Shown here in pieces: positions 55,931 to 64,000 of a DNA stretch of 64,000 nt. A model generated the notes under the pieces. The model saw only the letters and a program-made list of their open reading frames with translations, did no database searches and was not told the DNA's origin. This stretch comes from Cristatella mucedo (lineage: Eukaryota > Bryozoa > Phylactolaemata > Cristatellidae), in contig WPIO01000191.1 of the NCBI GenBank assembly GCA_009760855.2, forward strand, positions 32,501-96,500, in the 5' to 3' direction. Position 1 is the stretch's first letter, and every line of letters begins with the position of its first letter. The position numbers and the translations under genes were made by a program.

Positions 55931-57115
55931 CTCAGTCCGCTAAGCTGAACTTATATATTGATACTTCAAACCTTGCCAGTAAGTTCTTGTCTGGTATTAG
56001 AGCTAAGCACTCTGCAGAGTCGGAATTGCTTCGAGTATACAGTAACCTACTTTGGAATGCAGACTTAGTAGAGTATCTCTGCTTGTTTTGCTCGATCTTT
56101 CGGCAGCTTTTGATACTATCTATCACCAAGTTCTTCTTGAGCGCCTCTTATCTCGCCTGGGCATCACTGGCACTGCACTGCAGTATTTCAGGCTGTATCG
56201 CAGCAGTAGACTCCAGAGTATTGATATGTACGGATAAAGATCATCCGATGACCCTCTGAAATACTGGGTACCTCAAGGTTTGATGCTTGACCCTAATCTT
56301 TTCACGGTTTATTTTTTTCATCTCGCCAGTGTGATTGCCAATTAAAATCTAGGCTTTCGCACCTACTCAGTTGATACCTTTGCTTTGACAATGCATCCAA
56401 CCTTAGTTTTGATCCCTTTCAGCTCTTGAACGCACTGATTTCTCTTAAAAACTTCTTGTCCGCGCGTATTGGTAACACACACACACACTGGGATGGCAGC
56501 AAACGTTGCTAAATAGAATGATGATAAAACTAACTTCTGCTTTCTGGTTACGAGCAAACCAAGTGTGATTCAGAAATTAGAAAGGTTAACTTTCACAATT
56601 GGCTCTGCCAGCATTCGTCATATTAAAGATACACGATATCAAGGCATTCTGTTCCAAAGTTACCTTTCATTAAACAATCACATCGGCTCCGTGGTCTAGT
56701 CTGTCTGCTCTCAGCTACAAGCCAATGCTAAAAGTTGGGCTGGCTAAGACAAAGATACTACAACTAAATTGATCCATTACTTTGTGGCATAGGGTCTCGA
56801 CCTTTGTAACTCACTACTTGCTGGCCTACCGGCATGTGCAATAAAGCATACAACTTGTGCCACACACTGCAGCTAGGTTTTAAGGTCATGAGCGTTGCAT
56901 TGGTCAGACCACACCACTTTTTGCCGATCGGCACTGGCTCCCAGTCAAGCAAAGCATCGACTTGAAGGTTCTGTCACTCACAAATAGTTTCTTTCATTTT
57001 CCGGCTGCGCCTAATTATCAGAAGTACTGTACAGCCAAGCTAAGCACGTACCAGTCGCTTTTCCGAATCTAATCGTTTATATAGGCATCGTAAACACTTC
57101 AAATCGTTTGGAAAA
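55931..57115 (+). mobile_element. L2-like LINE RT fragment
   Basis: SLLVLLDLSAAFDTIYHQVL (56070-56130) is well kept. After that, the GVPQG region (WVPQG-type, 56265) and YADD region are decayed, and the C-terminal part runs to 57115. It shares rare features with 38920-40010 and is probably a duplicate of it. Confidence 0.8.
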
Positions 57116-57124
57116 AGTGCTTAA

Positions 57125-57595
57125 ATAATAATATTAACAATAGCAATAGCGGAACGTTCGATGTAGCGTCCAAAGAAAACTCGACCAGCATGCAGTGAGT
57201 CACGGAAGTCGAGAAAGAATGTCGCAAATTCATGGACCAGTCGTAATGCTGTATTCCTGAATTAGAAATGACAAATTTTATTAATGTTACGTAACTGAAA
57301 GTAGGCAGACTTGACTGAGGAGCTTATGCCGTCTAATGAATGGTCACTTTTGACGAGTACACCTAAATTTTATGAAGATTCAACAGTAGACGCACGGGCT
57401 CCGGCGAATTTAAGCTTCAAAATTTCCAGCTTCAGACTCAAACTTGGCTTGCCTTCAACTAATAAGCAGGTTGTTTAATCGTTCAATATAAGAATGTTAG
57501 CTGCCATCCAAGTGCTGATGTCATCAATGCGTGCAGAAAGGTAGCTGAAAAAACTTGACATGGTCGACGGGTAAGACTAATCGTAGCACAAATAT
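57125..57595 (-). mobile_element. L2-like LINE fragment
   Basis: A short tail (57125-57195) is joined to the C-terminal and post-YADD complement (57195-57590). It ends at the conserved-frame junction, as in the copy at 36190 but on the opposite strand. Confidence 0.7.
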
Positions 57596-57871
57596 TCAGG
57601 CTTCGCTTCGGAAGCACAGCATACTTTGGTGAAATCTCGGAGATTCCCGATGTGAAAGCTCGAGCATTGGTTCAGGCAGGCCCTGCAGTGGCGTCGGCAG
57701 CACCTGGGTTTCTCGGTACGCTGGACGAAAGCACGTGGGGTCTTTGCTGTGGCAGAGAAGAAGAGCTTCGGATGTTCGACGAGTGGCGATGGACGGCATG
57801 GCCAGGTGCCGAAGCTGAAACTGTAGCATTGCTTCAGGAGCGCTCTGAACTTTGAAGTGTCGGCGATTCAC
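57596..57871 (-). other. Conserved reading frame abutting a LINE, copy 2
   Basis: A minus-strand frame of about 91 residues ends FRSEA-stop at 57596-57598 and keeps the same frame as 35880-36189 over its last two thirds (LPTPLQ, HRES). The product is not recognised. Its 5' side runs into the start of unit D8. Confidence 0.4.
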
Positions 57872-58256
57872 ACGTGCACGAGTGCTAGTGTGCAGTTTGG
57901 CTGTTCAGTAGGGTCGGCAGTCAACCTGTTTTTTTATACTCAGCATGCCGGCACGTCTGCTAGTCATCCGGGCACGCACCTCGATACTTCGACGGCTGCA
58001 TGCTGGTCAACGACACATACCTGCGACTGCAGGGGAACTGGCGGCGATCCTCCGACTCCCAGGATGGCTTATACACTTGCTCACATCGTTCTTAGTGGTA
58101 GAGGTCAAGAGAACTCTTGTGCAAAATCCGGAAGTACAAGCTGTGGGCGGGAAACGGGATGTCGCCTCGCCGACACCAACAAGCCATGTTTTTCTCGTGG
58201 CGGCCTCCCTCCTCGTCTGTGAATGGTCAACGTGTAACTCTAGGAACTGATCGGGC

Positions 58257-58263
58257 TATAAAA
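58257..58263 (+). promoter_or_regulatory. TATA box of the second well-kept gene copy
   Basis: TATAAAA lies about 203 bases before the start codon in the context CTAGGAACTGATCGGGC, closely matching that at 11388. The upstream CACGTG has decayed to AACGTG (58229-58234). Confidence 0.6.
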
Positions 58264-58465
58264 CCATGCACAGCAAACCTCAACGAGTCACACAGCTAGG
58301 CGTTTGAAAGCGACGACTGTAGTAAAAGCAGAACAATTGCGACCGATCTACAGTAGCCAGCCCTTGCACCTTGTTGCCACTTTTCACCTCCTCTAGAGAT
58401 TATTCTCGGTCGCTTGGATTCAAATCTCGTTCGCCTCGGCTCTGCACGCTCAACTCGTCGTTGCA

Positions 58466-59364
58466 ATGCAAATTGCATCATTTCTACAGCTTCTTGAACA
58501 GCTGGTGCTGCTGACAACGAAAGCCAAACTGGCTGTGGTGAGTGTACAGCTCGGCGAGAATGAGCAGGAATCGGCGAGACCGACACAAACCTGCGACGGG
58601 CAACGGCAGATCTTCGGCGGTAGATAAGACGCCCTTTACTTTTGCAGATTCGGAAATCAGCTATTGATGCTTCTGACTCAATTGCGCCGCCACGGCAGCT
58701 AGCCAACCACTTCCCTCACAGTTCAGCTTCAGTTATTTGCTTGGAAGCTCAACTTCGGGTGTGTATCGAAGCTTCGGCATTTCGGCTCGAGCCTCATCAG
58801 CCATTAAAAGAGCTCGAGAGCCAGAGAACAGGCCCTGCATTTCGCCGCCGCCGCAGCCTCCGCTAACGCCTCCACTACTATTACTGCCACTGTCGAAGCT
58901 TTCGTCGTTTCCGCCGCCGGGCACAGTCGGTCCTGGCTGGTTGCCATGCGCCGCTTGAGCGAGCAGGCTACACATCTGGCGCCGGCCCATTTTTCCAGCA
59001 CAGGTCCGGCAATGCCGTTCACGAGTGCTTGAGGCACGAGATCGCCAGATTGGCGTCAGCCAAGCGATTCTGGAGCGCTGTCCTGCCATACGAGCGGAAT
59101 TTGGAGGAGGACAGCGAAATGGTGAGGACGTTCGCCTCCGTGAATACTAACATCGGCGACATAACAGCTCTATATAACGCAAATATTACCAGCTGGCTGG
59201 AACCTCAAGTCTCTCTGGAGCCGGCCATCCTGGACGAGGCTACGTACACGCGTTCAGAAGCCTACCTGCACGCCTATCGGTACTCGCTGGCCAAGCTGAC
59301 TCGGGACATGGTTGAATCGCAGTATGAAACTGTCGTGAAACTCGAGAAAGCTTCTAGTCGCTGA
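58466..59364 (+). CDS. Family gene copy with one in-frame stop
   Basis: Exon 1 (58466-58537) encodes MQIASFLQLLEQLVLLTTKA and ends at GTGAGT; exon 2 starts at 58648 after TTTTGCAG, as in the intact copy. Exon 2 reads IRKSAIDASDSIAPP and continues to a TAA at 58864-58866, then the same frame is open again to TGA 59362-59364. In the middle (about 58850-59025) homology to the intact copy lies in the +1 frame, with the original frame restored before ECLRHEIARLAS. So two compensating shifts, or an unrecognised small intron, explain the stop. The last 330 bases carry the conserved domain (RFWSA, PAILDEATYT, AYRYSLAKLTRD, ESQYE) without gaps. It is either a recent pseudogene or a gene with an extra splice. 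Confidence 0.5.
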
Positions 59365-59638
59365 GACAGAGCCGTTCGTCACAGATCCAGGACAGCAGAA
59401 AGGGGTCTGGCTGCAGCCAAGCCAGCCACAATGTTCTGCCCCCAGCATAACAGACGGACTCTTTGTTTATTTTGTAGCCTATTTCATACCTCCGGTGAAG
59501 GCGGCACGATCTCGTTGCCTTCCGCCACGTAGCTGCTCCACTGCCTAGCTAATCAAATCGCACAGCAGGCATCCAGCGACAGTGCCCGCTCAGGCAATGC
59601 ACGGCTCGCCACGTCTCTCTTGCCATTTTAAGTTCATA

Positions 59639-59644
59639 AATAAA
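59639..59644 (+). promoter_or_regulatory. Conserved polyadenylation signal AATAAA
   Basis: AATAAA in the context TCATAAATAAACGC lies about 275 bases after the stop. The reverse copy at 62964-62969 has the same hexamer in the same context (CGTAAATAAACGCGTGAATG), which supports a real 3' end. Confidence 0.6.
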
Positions 59645-59699
59645 CGCACGAATGCACTCTAAACGCCTGCGTTTTCTTTCACTTCGCTTCATTAAAACG

Positions 59700-60600
59700 T
59701 TGCCAAGGAATGTCGTGGCTTCAGTCGGGAGTAAGTTCCAGGCTTTGGTAGTTTAGCAACTGAATTTACGGTCTTCAAATTTTAAGGTTTGCAAGAGTTA
59801 TCTGCAAACACCTTAGGTTGAAAGCGGGCGTGAAGATTCCTAGCCGTGTAAGGAGTAGATCTATGCGTTGTCTGGAGCCACAAAATTAAGGGACTTAACC
59901 TTGAGTGTCAGAATCTTGAAGTTATTTCATTAATTAATCGGGAGTCAGTGCAGGTCGGCGAGAAGGATATGCTGTGGCAACTGTGATTCTTACAACAGTA
60001 AAGCCTCTCTGCAGAGTTTTGCACGAGCTGTTTTTGCCTGATTGCACAAGCCGATATCACCAGCTAGCAGTGATTTACATGAGTCGAGACCATTTGTCAA
60101 AATCTCATCGACCAATTTGGATGTAGAATCCTTGTCTAATCATGATCAAACTTGAGCAACGTTATGTACATTAAGGTAGGTAGACTTGACTGTGAACCTG
60201 ATGCGGTCATCCAGGGTAAAGTCACTTTTGAACTGGACGTCTAAATGAAAAATAATAATAATTTAATATTCGCACATTTCAATTACTACGTCAGATGTAT
60301 AAATGTCTTTCAAGGCACATGGCAGATGCTTCACAGATAGCACGACAAAATTATTCGTCATGCAATTTGAAATGCCATCAAGCGTAACATTGCTCGACGG
60401 ACAGGTGGGGGTCAAGATATAAATATGGTACAACAGAAAGATATAGAAATGCCAACATACAGATACAGATTGATCAAGATGTAGATATGTTACAGCAGAA
60501 ACGGGATCAGCAAGCAACAAGCACAGAAACAATTTAGGACGTACCGATCGTTTCAAGCAAAAGGCCGAGTCTAGACTCCATGGAAACATTTTTTAATCAC
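59700..60600 (-). mobile_element. L2-like LINE fragments (composite junction)
   Basis: 3' UTR and C-terminal complement (59700-60235), then an AATAATAATAAT tail and 3' UTR of a second element (60248-60540), then the plus-strand LINE start. Same junction as 13570-14040 and 41690-42240. Confidence 0.65.
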
Positions 60601-61850
60601 AGACGAACAATCGAAAAATGCTGATGTCGACAAGGGACCATCTCGTCAACCGTTTACAGCCTAGCTCTTTACCTTGTGATCTTTGTGATGATCTAGCTTC
60701 TTTTTCTAGAAGATAGCCAAGCAAAGGAATTATATTCAGGCGATAGCAGCCTCCCACGTGGAATGCTGTCCCTCAATTCTTTGCAGCACCTTAATGTCTA
60801 CATTCAAAGAGGTTACTAATAACCTTGTTCTGAAGTTCACATCAAAATCAAAGAAAATAAAGAGTCCTTTGCACCCGATTCCCTCTCCCTGCTTCTGCGA
60901 TGAATTTATTGGCTTCTGCCATGCATGGCTAACGTATTTAAAAATGTCACTAGCCCCAGGTCATGTCCCAGCACCTTCCACAAAAGCTATTGTCGGGCCA
61001 CTACTAAAAAAAGTCACGCTAGATGAACGTGACTTGAGGAGCTGCCACGTAGCCTCAGCTCTACCGTTGCTTTCAATTACATTTGAACAAGTCGACGCAG
61101 ACCAGCTGAGCTCAGGTATTGAAACTTCAAACCTTATTAAATTTGAGTCTGAATCTTATAGCTAGTCACTCGAAAGAGTCACAATTGCTTCGGGTTTACA
61201 ACGACCTGCTTCGGAATTCAGACAAGGGTGGAATATCGCTGCTTGTTTTTCTCATTTTTCGGCAGCTTTTAATACAATCAATCGCCAAGTCCTTCTTGAG
61301 CACCTCTCATATTGACTGAGCATTACTAGCACTGCTCTGCAATGATTCAGGTCCGATCTCAGTGTAAGGCTCTGGAGTATTGTTGTTAATGGACAAAGAT
61401 CATCCGAGGTACCTCTGAAGTATGGATTACCTCAGGGCTTCGCACTTGGTTCTAATCTTTTCACGGTTTACAGTCTTCGTCTTGCCGATGCGATTGCCTA
61501 GCACAATCTAGGCTTTCACTTGTATGTTATTAACACCCTGTTACACCTTTGCTTTAATTCCTTCCAGTGCTCGTATGCGTCGTATTCTCTCAACTCCCTT
61601 GCTGCATATATTGAGGACATCTGCATATTGATAGAAGCAAATTCTCTTAAAATAAATCATGATAAAACCATCCTATTAGTTGTGGACAAATCCGGTGTGA
61701 TTCAAAAATTCGAAAGACTAGCGTTCAAAATCGGCTCTCAAATTCTTAATCTGCACGAAATCTAGGAGCAAAGTCCCAATTTATCGCTCCATTAGACATC
61801 CACGTTAGCTCCAAAATAAAGACTGCCTACTTTCAGCTAAATAACAGCAT
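60601..61850 (+). mobile_element. L2-like LINE, linker and RT remnant
   Basis: The linker (LHPIPSPCFCDEF), the KKVTLDERDLRSCH block, the SESQLLRVYNDLLRNSDKG and LLVF-IFRQLL region and the sequence up to IEANSLKINHDKT are recognisable in several frames. It is inactive. Confidence 0.75.
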
Positions 61851-62620
61851 TCCGCGTGGGAGGCTGCTATCGCGTGGATATATTCCTTGATCTTGTCTAT
61901 CTTATGGACAAAAAAGCTAAATAATCGCAAGGACAACTAGGTTAAGAGCTAGCCTGCGATCAGTTGAGGAGATGGTTAATCGTTGACGTCAGCATTTTTG
62001 TATGGGCGTCCGTGATTCGACGATGATTTTATAGAATCAAGAATAGGCCTTTTCTGGGATCGATGAGTACGGCCTCAAGTATTTGTGTGATTGGGCTTGC
62101 TGATACCGTTGCTGCTGTAACTAACCTTATTTATATCTTGATCGTGCATACCCGTCAAACAATGCTAGGCTTGATTGCGTTTAAAATTGTATTACGAACA
62201 ATTTAGTCGTGCTATCTGTGCAGCATCTGTCACGTGCCTGGAAAGACATAAATATATCTGAGGTTGATATTGAAATGCATGACTATAGTATCACTATTGT
62301 TATTAATTTAGATGTCCAGTTCCAAAGTGACCTTACACTAGATGACAACATTAAGTCGAAAGTAAAGTCTGCCTACCTTCATGTACATAACTTTGCCAAA
62401 GTTTGATCTCGCTTAGACAGCGATACTACATCCAACTTGGTCCATGAGATTATGACAACCAATCTTGACTCCTGTTAATCACAGCTAGCTGGTGCTACCG
62501 GCCTGTGCAATAAGGCACTTACTGCTGGTGCAAAACTCTGCAGTTAGGCTTTACTGTCGTGAGCATCTCAGTTGCCAGAGCATATCATTTCCTTTAACTT
62601 ATTCCCAAATGATAATGAAT
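61851..62620 (-). mobile_element. Inverted copy of the 41.7-42.4 kb LINE composite
   Basis: The reverse complement follows 41700-42430, including the GCGTGGATATATTCCTTGAT block, the junction at GTCCAGTTCCAAAGTGACCT and the C-terminal RT end (62300-62600, read as plus). Confidence 0.7.
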
Positions 62621-62627
62621 ATCAAAT

Positions 62628-62800
62628 AAATCCTAGATGAATAAACAGCCTCTTTTTGTGCAACGATAGAAGAGCCTTTACAACTATCACCACCACTTGC
62701 AGTGTTTATAAATGATCGCCCACCTCAGAAATCGAACCCACAACCTCAGGACAGAGGTCGTAAAAGCAACCGCCTTATCTAGTGTGCCCTTACGGCTCAC
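62628..62800 (-). mobile_element. tRNA-derived SINE
   Basis: Minus-strand copy with GTGGGTTCGATTTC (B box) and GGGCACACTAGATAAGGCGG (A-box region), ending in ATTCATCTAGGATTTATTTG. Its 5' end lies only a few bases after the tRNA-Gly-like sequence. Confidence 0.8.
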
Positions 62801-62806
62801 CAAAGT

Positions 62807-62876
62807 TGCATCGGCCGGGAATTGAGCCCGGGACGCCTTTTGGCAGGCGAGCATTCTACCACTGAACCACCAACGC
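62807..62876 (-). tRNA. tRNA-Gly(GCC)-like sequence
   Basis: The minus strand gives a 70-base cloverleaf candidate. The acceptor stem GCGTTGG pairs with CCGATGC (with wobbles), the D arm is GTTC/GAAT around AGTGGTA, and the T arm is CCGGG/CCCGG around CTCAATT. The anticodon region CTGCCAA places GCC. The anticodon stem is odd: the usual CTCGC does not pair with the 3' side, while a shifted CGCCT/AGGCG stem would leave a 6-base loop. No TTTT terminator follows; instead a SINE begins. It may be a decayed tRNA gene or a SINE head. Confidence 0.55.
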
Positions 62877-62963
62877 TCACAACGCCTCAACATTCCATGA
62901 CGTGACAACGTTTTAATGAAGCGAAGAGACGGAAATCGCAGGCATCTAGAGAGCATTCACGCG

Positions 62964-62969
62964 TTTATT
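62964..62969 (-). promoter_or_regulatory. Polyadenylation signal of the reverse gene copy
   Basis: AATAAA on the minus strand in the same context as 59639-59644. Confidence 0.5.
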
Positions 62970-63239
62970 TACGAAGTGAAAATGAGAGATAGATGTGGCG
63001 GGCCGTGCATTGCCTGAGCTGGTAGGGTCACTGGCTGGCTCTCTGTACGATTGGCTTAGCAATGCAGTAGAAGAGCTAAAAAATGACTAGCAACGAAATC
63101 GTAGTGCTTTATCCCAAGGGGCCTAAAATAGGCTAGAAACTATCCAAAGAGTCCGTCTGTCGGGCTGGAGGCAGGGTGCTGCGGTCGGCTCGGCTGCAGC
63201 CAGAACGCCTTCTGCTCCACCGGATGCGTGGGAGACGGC

Positions 63240-63670
63240 CCTGTCTCAGCGACCGGAAGCTTTCTTGAATTTCAAGAGGGTTTCCTACTGTGATTCAAGC
63301 ATGCTCCGTGTCAGCTCTGCCAGCCAGTGCCGATAGGCGTGGTGGTTGGCATATATTAGACTGTACCTAGCCTCATCCAAGATGGCCGGATGATAGATCG
63401 TCCAAGATGGCCAGCTCCGAGAGGGTAATATTGCTGTTATTTTAAGTTGATATGCTTCTCATGGCAGTATTCACAGTGGCGAATGGCCTTGCTGAGTGGC
63501 CGTCCGCCTCCAGATTCTGCTCGTACATCAGCTTGGCCCACCAGAATAGCTCGGCTGACGCCTATCTGGTGATCTCGTTATGCAAGAGGCTTGAAAGTTA
63601 CGACCACATTGGTGCTGCTTGTGCAAAAAGTTTTGCGTGCTCCCTCCGAAGCATGGCAGCCATTGAGAAC
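63240..63670 (-). pseudogene. 3' fragment of the family gene, decayed
   Basis: The minus strand retains the domain in pieces: ELFWWAKLMYEQNLEAD, ELAILDD, HAYRHW, LESQ-stop-ETLLKFKKAS and a TGA at 63256-63254. Frameshifts, a TAA, and a TAG within the ESQYE motif prevent translation. GGCCATCTTGGA is duplicated (about 63378-63413). Exon 1 and the promoter are absent; the fragment ends at unit D9b. Confidence 0.7.
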
Positions 63671-63671
63671 A

Positions 63672-64000
63672 GCAGTGGGCATGCAACTTACCAGTGAGCG
63701 AGTGAAGCCTGCACCGATTTCCGGGAAATAGACGGGATGCATACCCGTTTAGTGGGGGCGGGGCTGGGGCTAGAAAAGTGAATGGCGATCGAAGTGATGA
63801 TGGTGGCCTAATCTCCGGCGAGTAAGTGAGTTCGGTGCCTAAGCCGTTCGTTTGTTCGCCATGCTGTTTTCAACGAATTTCCCGAGAATTTCAGCTTTCA
63901 TGCACTGAATAGAATAAGGGGGTGGGGAAGACGGAAAGTAGATTGACTCTTGGCCTAGCCTCCCACGCAGCAGCCTGTCTGTTTGGGCGTAGTTTAGTAC
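63672..64000 (+). repeat. Duplication unit D9b (5' part, runs off the window)
   Basis: It matches 55425-55760 and 37785-38120 closely (GTGGGCATGCAACTTACCAG, GGGGGCGGGGCTGGGGCT). It abuts the reverse gene fragment head to head and continues beyond the window. Confidence 0.75.

Larger units (their letters stand above)
57880..59695 (+). repeat. Duplication unit D8 with gene copy
   Basis: The unit includes the promoter-proximal region (57940-58250, matching 11150-11340), the gene and the 3' flank. The 3' border (CGCTTCATTAAAACGTTG near 59700) is the same as in the reverse copy at 62890-62915, which fixes the 3' end of the duplicated unit. Confidence 0.7.

Overview
The window is a stretch of animal (metazoan) nuclear DNA, and nothing in it looks bacterial. 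The signs are TATA-box promoters, a GT-AG intron, AATAAA polyadenylation signals, dozens of decayed non-LTR (LINE) reverse-transcriptase fragments, tRNA-derived SINEs, a satellite array and long microsatellites. CpG is abundant, so the genome does not look strongly CpG-depleted. The LINEs look L2/CR1-like (SAAFDTIDH, YGVPQGSVLGP and Y-V/A-DD motifs, with a short 3' stem-loop before a TTATTA tail). I cannot name the species; a marine-type invertebrate would fit but is not shown.

The main non-repeat content is one small gene family that I do not recognise. Copies lie at 945-1289 (+, divergent), 11571-12490 (+, intact, two exons), 44928-45240 (+, 5' fragment with lost start codon), 52141-53477 (-, interrupted pseudogene), 58466-59364 (+, nearly intact, one in-frame stop) and 63240-63670 (-, 3' fragment pseudogene). 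The shared C-terminal domain is about 110 residues, probably helical, and contains AYRYSLAKLTRD followed by ESQYE. Each copy sits at the 3' end of a GC-rich duplicated block of several kb. Truncated versions of the same block, some without a gene, occur at about 7.0-13.2, 29.7-32.9, 37.0-38.5, 42.9-45.3, 48.5-49.4, 51.9-55.1 (reverse), 55.3-55.9, 57.9-59.7, 62.9-63.7 (reverse) and 63.7-64.0 kb. The window is therefore a nest of direct and inverted segmental duplications.

Layout: 0.5-2.6 kb, divergent family member and GC-rich flank; 2.6-7 kb, satellite island and LINE/SINE debris; 7-13.2 kb, the most complete duplication unit with the intact gene; 13.2-18.2 kb, LINEs, including the longest reverse-transcriptase remnant; 18.7-25.2 kb, a diverged satellite with a repeat step near 170 bp in higher-order blocks (forward, reverse, forward); 25.2-29.6 kb, unassigned DNA then LINEs; 29.7-50 kb, alternating duplication-unit fragments and LINEs with GA arrays; 50-64 kb, three more gene copies in both orientations among LINEs, ending with a tRNA-Gly-like sequence beside a SINE.

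All LINE and duplication-unit borders were judged by eye and are approximate, often by tens of bases. No alignment or folding program was run.
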